Part shown: positions 52,191 to 60,570 of the stretch, in pieces
Layout: every line of letters starts with the position of its first letter
How positions within the stretch are numbered: the first letter of the stretch is position 1
Assembly: GCA_966211795.1 (NCBI GenBank)
Contig: CBIHNW010000002.1
Location: forward strand, 1 to 64,000
DNA length: 64,000 nt
Direction of reading: 5' to 3'
Origin: 21-14-0-10-47-8 sp966211795
Lineage (GTDB): Bacteria; Bdellovibrionota; Bdellovibrionia; Bdellovibrionales; Bdellovibrionaceae
Notes under the pieces: model-generated
The model's database searches: none
The model's input: only the letters and a program-made list of their open reading frames with translations
What the model was told of the DNA's origin: nothing
Made by a program: the position numbers and the translations under genes

Positions 52191-52277
52191 ATCATTTGCA
52201 AAATCAAAGACCCTTAACTTTCCAGTCCGAAAGGAAAGTCAATGGCCTATGACAGCAATCCAGTATTTTGAATCCAG

Positions 52278-52649
52278 CTAGGTCGATTTTCTTGGCTTGC
52301 GGTTCTTTGCTTTGGGGTCGCCAAGTTTATCTAGCAGGCCTTCCAATTTATCGAATTGGGCTTCCCAGAATTGGCGGTGGGTGCTGATCCATTGGTTGGC
52401 CCGTTCGAGCTCTTCTGGGTCGAGCTTGCACCGGCGGACTCGGCCGTCTTTTTCTTCGGTGATCAGGCCCGCGTCTCGTAGAATGCCGAGATGTTTTAAG
52501 ACTGCTGGCAATGACATTTGGTGGGGCTCGGCCAGTGATGAGACGGTCGCTTCGCCATGAGCTAGCTGCGCAAGCATTCGCCTTCGCGTCCGGTCCGAGA
52601 GCGCAAAGAAAACCCGATCGAGTTGTTCATCACTGGCATCAAACTTCAT
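52278..52649 (-). CDS. ArsR-family transcriptional regulator
   Basis: The product is 123 residues. The frame is open to 52733, but the ATG ending at 52649 overlaps the AHSA1 stop as ATGA and gives the normal start (DEQLDRVFFALSDRTRRRML). The winged helix-turn-helix reads VSSLAEPHQMSLPAVLKHLG and LRDAGLITEEKDGRVRRCKL. No metal-binding cysteines of the classic type are visible, so it belongs to the non-metal ArsR group often paired with AHSA1/SRPBCC genes. It most likely represses its own operon through the 26-bp palindrome at 53359-53384. Confidence 0.9.
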   Translation of the reverse strand: MKFDASDEQLDRVFFALSDRTRRRMLAQLAHGEATVSSLAEPHQMSLPAVLKHLGILRDAGLITEEKDGRVRRCKLDPEELERANQWISTHRQFWEAQFDKLEGLLDKLGDPKAKNRKPRKST

Positions 52650-53338
52650 CCAGAGCTCTTCTTCAGCGTCGCGAATCTCTGCAACCACTTTTGACGGGCG
52701 GCGAGCCTTTGTGGTTCGTCTTGAAATCCCCATTCACAAATTGCCAGGCAAAAACCAAATCGGCAAACCGAAATATGCGCTTCAAAGCTGTCGGATTGGA
52801 TCACCTGCGTTCCATCCAGTTGTTTTGTCACATGAAGCTGCGCGGGTGGGAGCTCCAGCCACTGCGCAATCGCGGCCATCAAATCACTGCTTGCCGGAAA
52901 TGTTTCCGAAATAGATGCCTTCTTCGCGTCCGCGGGGCCAGCGTTCAAGCGCACAGACCATAATTCCATATAAGAAAGCCATCCCTCGTCGTGAGCATCA
53001 AAAGATTTTTGATCCGTAAATCCTTCATGTCTCAGCGTCATTCTTGTGCCATTTTGCTCTTTCTGAAAGTGAACATGCACAATCGTATCTGGCTCTTTGT
53101 TTGCGCCGTTCGATGTCCAAGTTAATGCGACATGGTCATAAGGATTCAGAGTTTGGTACTTCCCATGGACGGGGCCGCCCTCTTCGCCAAAGTGGAATCG
53201 AATCACGCCTCCGACTTTGGGATCGGCATCAACTTTCACGCCAAACCACTGAGACAAGAATTCCGCATTCGTCCAGACTTCATATAATTTTTCGGGACTT
53301 GCCTTAAATACACGATCCACCGTTACGGTCATTTTCAT
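52646..53338 (-). CDS. AHSA1/SRPBCC protein with C-terminal extension
   Basis: The product is 230 residues from the ATG ending at 53338 (aaggagc 6 nt upstream); the longer frame to 53560 lacks support. Residues 1-150 are an AHSA1 domain: VDRVFKASPEKLYEVWTNAE, FLSQWFGVKVDADPKVGGVI and MTLRHEGFTDQKSFDAHDEG. Residues 165-230 are an extra segment unlike the core, ending in basic residues (RLAARQKWLQRF). First gene of a two-gene operon with ArsR. SRPBCC proteins hold a hydrophobic ligand; which one is unknown. Confidence 0.85.
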   Translation of the reverse strand: MKMTVTVDRVFKASPEKLYEVWTNAEFLSQWFGVKVDADPKVGGVIRFHFGEEGGPVHGKYQTLNPYDHVALTWTSNGANKEPDTIVHVHFQKEQNGTRMTLRHEGFTDQKSFDAHDEGWLSYMELWSVRLNAGPADAKKASISETFPASSDLMAAIAQWLELPPAQLHVTKQLDGTQVIQSDSFEAHISVCRFGFCLAICEWGFQDEPQRLAARQKWLQRFATLKKSSG

Positions 53339-53358
53339 AGCGTTGCTCCTTATGAAGC

Positions 53359-53384
53359 AATAGTTAACCGTTCGGTTAACTATT
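53359..53384. promoter_or_regulatory. Perfect palindrome, probable ArsR operator
   Basis: Arms aatagttaaccg (53359-53370) and cggttaactatt (53373-53384) are perfectly complementary with a 2-nt centre. It lies 20 nt upstream of the AHSA1 start, where the repressor of this operon should bind. Confidence 0.75.
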
Positions 53385-53699
53385 AGCAACCGGATTTTTC
53401 TTTGATCCACCGAAGGTCTATTTTTTACAATCTCCCAGCGGAGCTCCCGCAAAACATCCTGAAGTCCACCGTTTCTGCTTTTCTGCATACTTTTGCATTG
53501 AAGCGTGAAATCTGCGGCCACCTTTTGATATTTTGAAAGCACAAAGCAGAATTGAATCATTGAGACGCCTTTCTAACAAGGCGATGGATCAGGTGTGTGA
53601 GGGGCAAAGAGCATTAGGCTCTGGAGCTAGGCACCGGTCACTGCTCATTCTTTTGCTTTCATGAAACCACCCTCACCTTTTGCTAAAGGAGTTTTGAAA
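53385..53699. other. Spacer, no gene seen
   Basis: The minus-strand frame crossing part of this region is not protein-like. aaaggag at 53683-53689 serves the next small gene. Confidence 0.4.
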
Positions 53700-53846
53700 G
53701 TGAATGTTCGGGCTTATCAAAAAAGAAATCTTCTCTGGATCGCGGCTCTCGTTACGGCTTATAGCATGATGGCCAGTGTTTATCTGAAAGTTCAAACTTC
53801 TGTGTTTTTGAAAGAGCAGACTGCTCACCAGGGTTCCACTCGCTAG
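53700..53846 (+). CDS. Small single-membrane-helix protein
   Basis: GTG 53700 follows aaaggag by about 10 nt and gives 48 residues; ATG 53661 in the same frame would add 13 residues but has no site. The layout is a short basic start (NVRAYQKRN), a hydrophobic helix (LLWIAALVTAYSMMASVYL) and a polar tail (KEQTAHQGSTR). No family is recognised. Could be a small membrane regulator; it could also be chance. Confidence 0.45.
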   Translation: MNVRAYQKRNLLWIAALVTAYSMMASVYLKVQTSVFLKEQTAHQGSTR

Positions 53847-53983
53847 GACCATTTTTCGACCCAAAATTTGCGGAAACAAGACAATGGCGCGTGCCTTTGC
53901 GGTTTAACAGGTGCCGTGTCGTCTGCTTTTTCTCTTTTGCTTCTTTTGTTATGATGGCGCTCCAATGAAAAATAGGAGCTGAC

Positions 53984-54301
53984 ATGAATCCTTTTCAGCT
54001 TGTTGCCGAGAATCGAATTCTCGAGGCGATTGAGAATGGCGAATTTGAGAATCTTCCTGGCCAGGGAAAACCGATCGATCTTTTAAAGGACGAGCACCTT
54101 CCGGCCGAGTATCGGATGGCGCAAAAGCTTTTGCAGAACGCTGGCTATGCCGAGCGGGAAGATGGTTTTTTCAAGTCGCTGAAGGACATCAAAGACGAAA
54201 GCAAAAATCTCGATCCCAATTCGAAAGAAGGACTGATGGCTCGATTGACGGCCTATCAAGCTGCCGATCTCGAAGCTCGCGCCCATCGCCGACGCGGATA
54301 A
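53984..54301 (+). CDS. DUF1992 / DnaJC28-domain protein
   Basis: The product is 105 residues from ATG 53984 (aggagctgac upstream). It begins NPFQLVAENRILEAIENGEF and continues ENLPGQGKPIDLLKDEHLPA and RMAQKLLQNAGYA, the diagnostic pattern of DUF1992, the conserved domain also found in DnaJ homologue subfamily C member 28. It has no J domain. Function is not known in bacteria; a chaperone-linked role is only guessed from the eukaryotic name. Monocistronic, upstream of topA. Confidence 0.9.
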   Translation: MNPFQLVAENRILEAIENGEFENLPGQGKPIDLLKDEHLPAEYRMAQKLLQNAGYAEREDGFFKSLKDIKDESKNLDPNSKEGLMARLTAYQAADLEARAHRRRG

Positions 54302-54443
54302 GGGGGCGCCGCGCTCGCATCCTCCAAACTGACTCTGACTTTAGGGCCTTTTGGGTCACGTCCTGTCGTTCGACCTTCTTTCTGCACCCACTTGACTTAC
54401 ACATAATTTACACTATCCTGAAGATCTCAAAGGAGTCCCTTCA

Positions 54444-56831
54444 GTGAAGCTTCTGATCGTTGAAAGTCCCGGTAAAATTAAGACTTTACGCAAGATCTTA
54501 GGACCTGGATGGATGCTCGAGGCCAGCGTTGGCCACACGACAGAGCTGGCTCATGATGGCGAGAAGAATCTGGGTTTTGAGATCCAGAAAGATCATGTGA
54601 TCACTCGCTACGTACCCCGGGATCGCGGGTACCAGATTCTTTCCAAGCTTCGCTCGGCCGTGAAGCAAGCCGATCAAGTCTATCTGGCCATGGATCCGGA
54701 CCGCGAAGGTGAAGCCATTGCCTGGCACCTGGTGGAACAACTGAAGCTCAAGAAATTTGTTCGCGTCGCTTACACGCAAATCACCGAGAGCGCCGTGAAG
54801 CAGGCCATCCAGTCTCCCCGCTCGCTGGATTTTCCTTTGATTCATGCTCAGCGGGCGCGGCAGTGTCTGGATAAGCTCGTGGGTTTCGAGGTCAGTCCCC
54901 TTCTCTGGAACACGACCGGCGGGAAAAGTGCGGGCCGGGTTCAATCGGCGACTTTGCACCTGGTCTGCGAGCGCGAGCGGGAACGCTTGGCCTTTGTGCC
55001 GCAGGATTATTGGACTCTTCATTCTCATTATGACAGCGGCTTGATCGCGCAATACGAAGTGCCACAGAAAACAAAGGACAACCCCGAATCCGGCAAAGTG
55101 AATTCAAAACCCGAAGCCGATGAAATTGAAAAAATCGCGCGCAGCCATCCGCATGTCGTGGAAAAGATCGAAGACCACGAAGAGAAGCGACTTCCGCCCC
55201 CGCCTTTGATCACAAGCTCGTTGCAACAAATGGCCAGCATGCGCTTGAAATTCTCGCCGCAAAAAACGATGAAGATCGCGCAGGAACTTTATGAAGGTGT
55301 CGGCGGCAGTGGCCTGATCACCTACATGCGAACGGATGCGGTGACGTTGAGCCCGGAATTTATTCAAGAGGCTCGGCAGTGGCTTTCGGACGAAGCACCC
55401 GAAGCCTTGGCGGCACAAGCTCCCGTTTTCCGAGTGAAGGCCGACGCGCAAGGTGCACACGAAGCCATTCGTCCGACTTCGGCTTTTGCGACGCCTGAAA
55501 CATTAAAAGAGCGACTGAACAGTGAGCAGCTTGCCATCTACAAATTGATCTGGGAGCGAGCCATTGCCAGCCAGTGCCGCGCAGCCCGTTTGGCCAAATC
55601 GCGGATCGAGATCAAGGCCGCGCAGACGACTTGGGTCGCGCGCGGATCGCGAGTGATCGAAGCCGGATACCTGCGTTTTTGGCGAAATATCGAAGACGAC
55701 CGCGAACTGCCGCTGCTGAAAAAAGGCCAAGTCCTGAATTTAAAAGATATCAAAGTCGAAAAGAAAACGACGCAGCCGCCGTCCCGTTACAGCGAAGCGA
55801 AGCTCGTGCAACTGATGGAAAAATTAGGCATCGGTCGACCGAGCACTTACGCTTCGACGATCGCGACGCTGAAGGACCGGGACTATATCTATCTCGAAAA
55901 AGAAGTTCTGGCGCCAACGGCTCTGGGGCTTTCGACCGACGAAGTCTTAAGCCGCGCCATTCCCGAGTTGGTGGATGTGGCCTTCACCGCGCAAATGGAA
56001 AAGTCCCTGGATCAAATTGCCGCCAATAAAATGGGTTGGGAAAAATTCTTGAGCGATTGGAACGCGGACTATTTTCGCCAAGCTCTGAGCAAGGCCCAGG
56101 CGCTGATTCGGACTTTGCCGGACTTTCCGAAACCCGAATTTCAGGGCCCTTCTTTTCGTCAGTCTGGATCCTCGCGCAGCTCGACAAATGAATCCTCATC
56201 ATTTCGCAAATCGAGCTCGTCTCGCTCTTCGAAAAAGAAGTCCTCTTCATTTCGAAAATCGGGGTCAGCTCGTTCTTCGACAAAAAAGTCTTCGTCATTT
56301 CAAAGTTCGCAATCCGGTCCGAAGAATGTGGAGTCTTCCTTCGGTGGCGTGGGCACTTCCACGAAAAGCTCCCGATCTTCATCTCAGACCGCGTTCCCGG
56401 ATTTTGGTGGCGGATTCAAAAAAAAGGCCGCTCGTCCGTCAAAAAAGAGTTCTCAGACAGCCGCGACTGGCGATAAGGCTTCTTGGACCAGGGACAAGGC
56501 TTCTTGGACTGGCGACAAGTCTTCCGCAACTGGTGACCGCAAGCCTTCTTCCAGCCGACGGCAATCTGCCTCGAGCCGCCGTCAGGCTTCTTCGAACTCT
56601 CGCGAATTTCCCTGGGATGACTGGAGTCTAGCTTCGAACGGTCCACAGACTTCGCAGAACAACCTTGGCCCCGCCGTGAGCCATCGCTTGTCGGCAGCCG
56701 ATCTGCAGAAGATCAAGCCGCCGGATTGCGAGAATGGTCATGGCCCGCTGCAAATTCGAACCTCGAAAAAGGGCGATCCTTATTGGAAATGCGGGGCTCC
56801 TGGTTGCGAGTGCTGGATCTGGCCGAAATAA
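54444..56831 (+). CDS. topA: DNA topoisomerase I
   Basis: The product is 795 residues from GTG 54444 (aaaggag upstream). TOPRIM elements: KLLIVESPGKIKTLRKIL and VYLAMDPDREGEAIAWHL. The active-site Tyr is in GSGLITYMRTDAVTLS. Other family blocks are RARQCLDKLVGFEVSPLLW and KLGIGRPSTYASTIATLKDR. It relaxes negative supercoils. Unusual parts: residues about 570-630 are a serine-rich tandem linker of units like SSSFRKS-SRSSKK, and residues about 674-700 repeat DKASWT/GDKSS; the protein ends with a short Cys-containing module (CENGHGPLQIR, WKCGAPGCECWIW) as in topoisomerase C-terminal zinc ribbons. Confidence 0.96.
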   Translation: MKLLIVESPGKIKTLRKILGPGWMLEASVGHTTELAHDGEKNLGFEIQKDHVITRYVPRDRGYQILSKLRSAVKQADQVYLAMDPDREGEAIAWHLVEQLKLKKFVRVAYTQITESAVKQAIQSPRSLDFPLIHAQRARQCLDKLVGFEVSPLLWNTTGGKSAGRVQSATLHLVCERERERLAFVPQDYWTLHSHYDSGLIAQYEVPQKTKDNPESGKVNSKPEADEIEKIARSHPHVVEKIEDHEEKRLPPPPLITSSLQQMASMRLKFSPQKTMKIAQELYEGVGGSGLITYMRTDAVTLSPEFIQEARQWLSDEAPEALAAQAPVFRVKADAQGAHEAIRPTSAFATPETLKERLNSEQLAIYKLIWERAIASQCRAARLAKSRIEIKAAQTTWVARGSRVIEAGYLRFWRNIEDDRELPLLKKGQVLNLKDIKVEKKTTQPPSRYSEAKLVQLMEKLGIGRPSTYASTIATLKDRDYIYLEKEVLAPTALGLSTDEVLSRAIPELVDVAFTAQMEKSLDQIAANKMGWEKFLSDWNADYFRQALSKAQALIRTLPDFPKPEFQGPSFRQSGSSRSSTNESSSFRKSSSSRSSKKKSSSFRKSGSARSSTKKSSSFQSSQSGPKNVESSFGGVGTSTKSSRSSSQTAFPDFGGGFKKKAARPSKKSSQTAATGDKASWTRDKASWTGDKSSATGDRKPSSSRRQSASSRRQASSNSREFPWDDWSLASNGPQTSQNNLGPAVSHRLSAADLQKIKPPDCENGHGPLQIRTSKKGDPYWKCGAPGCECWIWPK

Positions 56832-56927
56832 TTGCCAATTGGGGAGTCTTTCGAAAAAATTGATTTGCATCTTGTCTCGTTTCGTTATGAATTCTGCCGA
56901 CTGAAAATTTCCGGTTGAAGGAGAATC

Positions 56928-57818
56928 ATGAGAAACTTGGTTTGTGTTTGGATCCTATTGCTTGCGACCCTCGCTCACGCACAGACAATCTCGGAGCGGA
57001 CTTATGCGGATGTCGTCGTTGGTCTTAATCAGCTGGCGAAAGATCACCCCAAGACGGTCCAAGTTTTCACTCTGGGATATTCAAATGAAGGCATCGCCAT
57101 TCAAGGCGTGCACATCGGCCAGGGTCCACTGCACAATCTGGTTGTGGCCACCCATCACGGCAACGAATTGGCGTCGACCGAAGTGGCGCTCGCGTTTGCT
57201 TCGGCGATTGCTGAAAATCCAATCCCGGGCCAACGAATTTCGGTGGTCCCCGTTTTGAACATCAATGGCTACACCCAACGCAGCCGCTATGAAAGAATCA
57301 ACGGCGAGAAGATCAATCTCAACCGCGACTATCCAGGCCCCTGCGGCTCGGAAGGTCCCTTTATTTCCACGAGCACGAAAGCCATGGCGGACTTTTTGGC
57401 GAATGAGAACATCGTCACCGCCGCCACCTTACACACTTATAAGCCCACCGTTGCCTACCCTTGGGGGATTTCGACAAAAGATGTCGACACTCTTTCAACC
57501 CCGACTTTCATTGATTTAGCAAAAGCAGCAACGATCGAAAGCCATTACGAGATTGGCTATTCGACGGACGTGATGTTTCCGGCCGATGGCACTTTTGAAG
57601 ATTACGCTTATTGGAAACACGGGATTTATTCTTTGCTCTTCGAAATCGGTGAAGCCAATGTTCCGGCCCCTGATGTCTTGGTTAAAACCATCCATGACAA
57701 TGTGGCGGGCTTAAAAGCCATGTTCACCATTTCGCCCACCACCCGCGCAAGCCAACATGATTTCACCGGTCAATGCTATTACGGAGATTCGCTGCTGAGA
57801 ATGAAATCGGCGCGATAG
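56928..57818 (+). CDS. Exported M14-family zinc carboxypeptidase
   Basis: The product is 296 residues from ATG 56928 (aaggagaatc upstream) with signal peptide LVCVWILLLATLAHA. Zinc ligands: His and Glu in VVATHHGNELASTE and His in ATLHTYKPTVAYPWG. The substrate Asn-Arg pair is in EKINLNRDYPGPCGSE and the catalytic Glu in LLFEIGEANV. It removes C-terminal residues from peptides or cell-wall peptides in the periplasm or outside. In a predator such enzymes digest prey protein or reshape its wall. Convergent with the next gene. Confidence 0.92.
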   Translation: MRNLVCVWILLLATLAHAQTISERTYADVVVGLNQLAKDHPKTVQVFTLGYSNEGIAIQGVHIGQGPLHNLVVATHHGNELASTEVALAFASAIAENPIPGQRISVVPVLNINGYTQRSRYERINGEKINLNRDYPGPCGSEGPFISTSTKAMADFLANENIVTAATLHTYKPTVAYPWGISTKDVDTLSTPTFIDLAKAATIESHYEIGYSTDVMFPADGTFEDYAYWKHGIYSLLFEIGEANVPAPDVLVKTIHDNVAGLKAMFTISPTTRASQHDFTGQCYYGDSLLRMKSAR

Positions 57819-57827
57819 AAAGCAAGC

Positions 57828-58991
57828 TCAATCGATACTCAAATCGATATAGTGAAGCATCCTATCGCTCGATGTTGGATCCAAAAGTACGTAATTATCG
57901 TAGAAGCGCAGACTGATTTTATCTTTCGTGATTTGAAAAGAAAAGAGATGGTCTACCGCTGCCACATGTTCGTCTGCCAAGTTCCCGTGATTTTCAAGAT
58001 GCCATGTCCACATCGTTGATCCTGTGATTTTGCCGATCATGTCCGCTAAGACGGGATCGTCAATCTGGTACCTCATTTTCTCAATTGGACCAAACCCCCT
58101 TCCTCGAATTTCATTCATCACGTCATTTGCCAGTTCGGGATAAAGTTCCTTGTTGGCATGATTGAAGATATCGAGATCACTCTTCGGGGTCCCGAAGCCA
58201 TTGGGAACACTGCCAAAGAAGTTAATGGCCTGGATCTCCGTTTTGCTTTTCAAATAAGTCTGAATCGTCCGCGCAATTTCAATCACCATGTCGCCAGTGT
58301 AGCCGCCGACCTCGGGATGGTTGCGAAAAGCACTCTTCTTAATCAGCGCCAGATATTCATTGTAAAACTGGCGATCGCTGCGGCCTTCGGCCTTCATTTT
58401 GCGATACAATTCTTTGGGATTTAAAAGCTTGTGAATCGGCGCGGTGACCTTTCGTTTGTTTGAACCCGTGTATTCGTTCCCCAACCATTCAAGCAAAGCG
58501 GCCTTTGTGCTTTCCGGAAGGGCCCTTAACAAAAAGGCTGGCGTCCCGCCCTGCAGGCGAAGTGTTGGATGCGTGTCTAAAAGGTATGACTTCCAGTCGG
58601 CCAAAGAGCTTTGATTCAGATCCAGAAAACCGACCATCTGTTGCAGAAGCCTTAGGTAGTCATCGGACCAATGATCCGGAGCTGACTGACGCTCGGAAAT
58701 GATTTTTTCAAGCGAAGCTTTCAGCTCATTGGTATGGGATTTCAGCTCGGGCTCGGTCGCAAAATCGATGGCTGTTCGGTGAACCAGGGCTCTTGTCTCT
58801 TGGAAGTAAGCTTGATCTTTGTTCCTTGCGGTTCTGCCAGCGAATTGCAGAGTGATCTGGTTCAAGACGCTGGTGAATCTTTCACTTTGGCTGCGGTAAA
58901 TGCCCTGGCATTTTTCAGCACTGAGAACTGCAGGGGACCAGTTCAGAATCAGGGCTGCCAATGCCATTTTCAGAAACCAGATTGTTCTCAT
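57828..58991 (-). CDS. Exported nucleotidyltransferase-fold protein
   Basis: The product is 387 residues; the ATG has ggagg 4 nt upstream. Signal peptide: FLKMALAALILNWSPAVLSA. Residues 28-255 are helical with no known domain. Residues 257-276 (NFFGSVPNGFGTPKSDLDIF) are a nucleotidyltransferase signature with Gly-Ser and both metal aspartates (SDLD). The remainder is a short alpha-beta domain. Minimal nucleotidyltransferases are normally cytosolic because they need NTP; export is odd and suggests action in prey, in the periplasm, or a lost activity. Not near any obvious partner gene. Confidence 0.75.
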   Translation of the reverse strand: MRTIWFLKMALAALILNWSPAVLSAEKCQGIYRSQSERFTSVLNQITLQFAGRTARNKDQAYFQETRALVHRTAIDFATEPELKSHTNELKASLEKIISERQSAPDHWSDDYLRLLQQMVGFLDLNQSSLADWKSYLLDTHPTLRLQGGTPAFLLRALPESTKAALLEWLGNEYTGSNKRKVTAPIHKLLNPKELYRKMKAEGRSDRQFYNEYLALIKKSAFRNHPEVGGYTGDMVIEIARTIQTYLKSKTEIQAINFFGSVPNGFGTPKSDLDIFNHANKELYPELANDVMNEIRGRGFGPIEKMRYQIDDPVLADMIGKITGSTMWTWHLENHGNLADEHVAAVDHLFSFQITKDKISLRFYDNYVLLDPTSSDRMLHYIDLSID

Positions 58992-59259
58992 AGATCCTCC
59001 GGCCGAATGCAGGGTGACCAGATGGAAGGATCCTGCCGACTGACGCTTATAAAGTGCAAACGAAAGACCGAATCAGGAGCCATATAAATGATTTAATCCC
59101 GACGAAATGTTGGGACGGCTTTTTTTTGTCACTCGGGCTTCAATCTGGTTTCCAATTGCAGACCAGGATGGGGCGAGCTGCATGAACGCGAACAAAGTTT
59201 TGATTGTTGGAGCGAAAGCTGGAACAATTTGAGAGGCTTTCATTTTTGAAGGAGAACCC

Positions 59260-59793
59260 ATGACCATCTTATTCATTCTTTTTCTGTTCGTCATTGGCGT
59301 TGCTGTTTATGCTTTTTTTAAAACGCCTTCGGTTGTGGTGATTTCGCGCTCGATTGTGATTGATGCCTCGGCTGAAGCTCTTTTTCCGTACATCAACAAT
59401 CCCCAATTGATTCAAAGCTGGAATCCTTTTTCGGAAGGCGATCCTTCGGTCAAATTAAGCTTCAGTGGTCCGGCGGAAGGAGTCGATTCGCAGTGGGCCT
59501 GGGAAGGAAAAAAGGCCGGCGCGGGACAAGCGACCATCATCGAGAGCGAGCGAAATAAACGCGTCGGTGTTCGACTGGATTTCAAAAAGCCTTTTCATGT
59601 CACCAACTTTGGCGATTATGTTCTGACGCCCGAAGGATCTCAAACCAAAGTTCGTTGGACCATCAACGAAACCGCCGCCATCCCACGAGTTTTAAATAAT
59701 TTCGTGAATCTCGAAAAAATCATCGGGGCACATTTTGAAAAAGGCTTAGCGGTTCTGAAAACTTTGGCCGAAGCCAAGGCTCGAAACAATTAG
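59260..59793 (+). CDS. SRPBCC-family protein with N-terminal membrane helix
   Basis: The product is 177 residues from ATG 59260 (aaggaga upstream). Residues 1-20 are a membrane helix (TILFILFLFVIGVAVYAFF). The rest is a START/polyketide-cyclase-like domain: SIVIDASAEALFPYINNPQL, IQSWNPFSEGDPSVKLSFSG and the final helix LEKIIGAHFEKGLAVLKTLA. The family binds hydrophobic ligands in a cavity; the ligand is unknown. Membrane-anchored versions of this family are widespread and uncharacterised. Confidence 0.85.
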   Translation: MTILFILFLFVIGVAVYAFFKTPSVVVISRSIVIDASAEALFPYINNPQLIQSWNPFSEGDPSVKLSFSGPAEGVDSQWAWEGKKAGAGQATIIESERNKRVGVRLDFKKPFHVTNFGDYVLTPEGSQTKVRWTINETAAIPRVLNNFVNLEKIIGAHFEKGLAVLKTLAEAKARNN

Positions 59794-59796
59794 GCC

Positions 59797-60447
59797 CTAC
59801 GTCTTTGGCGCGTTTGCGGCCAGAGATTTCAATTGATCATTCAGCGCTTTTTGAAATGCCGGTCTGGATTCGCAAAGTTTCAGGTAGCGATTGAGATTTT
59901 CATTTTCAGCAAACGCGGCCGTATCGGCAGCATTTCTTAAAATTTGCGTCATCATGATGTCGCCGACGGTGAACTGACTTTCCAGATATTCTTTTCCCTG
60001 AAGCCAGCCATCCAATGCCTTCAAACGAGCTCGCAAGGAATTCTCGACGGCCGGCAGCCTTTCTTTTGCCCAGGCTTCGTTCTCGGATGCGCCCTTGGTT
60101 TGATTGTAACTTTGCACGACGGGTTCGATGGAATTCAAAGCCGCAAACAGCCAGGTCGTGGCCCGGCCTCTCGCTCGCATCTCACGCGGGAGAATTTTTT
60201 CGGACTTTTCACCGATGTGCAGAAGGATCGAACCGGACTCGAACAGCATCAATCCTTGCTCTTCATACACTGGCACCTGACCAAATGGTTGCCGCTTGCG
60301 ATACTCAGTCGATCTTTGATCTTCGGGACCGACGAGCTTCACCGTGTAGGATGCGCCAATTTCTTCCAGCGCCCAACGGACGCAGAGGTCCTTGACAAAG
60401 CCATGAATGAAAGGTGGAACCCATCTCAAAGTTGTGATTTGAATCAT
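59797..60447 (-). CDS. Glutathione S-transferase family protein
   Basis: The product is 216 residues; the ATG ending at 60447 gives the normal start (MIQITTLRWVPPF), while the longer frame to 60501 is unsupported. N-terminal thioredoxin-like domain: DLCVRWALEEIGASYTVKLV, QPFGQVPVYEEQGLMLFESG with Val-Pro and Glu-Ser. C-terminal helix cap: LESQFTVGDIMMTQILRNAA. Likely glutathione-dependent detoxification. Convergent with the SRPBCC gene (3-nt gap) and divergent from the hydrolase at 60571. Confidence 0.9.
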   Translation of the reverse strand: MIQITTLRWVPPFIHGFVKDLCVRWALEEIGASYTVKLVGPEDQRSTEYRKRQPFGQVPVYEEQGLMLFESGSILLHIGEKSEKILPREMRARGRATTWLFAALNSIEPVVQSYNQTKGASENEAWAKERLPAVENSLRARLKALDGWLQGKEYLESQFTVGDIMMTQILRNAADTAAFAENENLNRYLKLCESRPAFQKALNDQLKSLAANAPKT

Positions 60448-60484
60448 GCCGCACTTACCCTTTTCGCAATTGCTGTACAAACGA

Positions 60485-60499
60485 GTTCGATCATCGAAC
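60485..60499. promoter_or_regulatory. Palindrome between divergent GST and hydrolase genes
   Basis: gttcgat-c-atcgaac is a perfect 7-bp dyad around one base, located in the 123-nt divergent region. It may be a shared operator. Confidence 0.35.
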
Positions 60500-60570
60500 A
60501 CTTATTCTGGAGGGGCGAATCGGCTTTTGTCAAAGCGACAGTGCATGTATGCGCCCTAGATGAGGTGCAC

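Noticed and set aside
53339..53560. N-terminal extension of the AHSA1 protein
   Set aside because: It crosses the operator palindrome and the ribosome-binding site, so it cannot be coding in the normal sense.
59944..60570. Long N-terminal extension of the alpha/beta hydrolase frame
   Set aside because: It runs antisense through the GST gene and shows no domain; the ATG at 60571 has a good ribosome-binding site and gives a normal hydrolase start.
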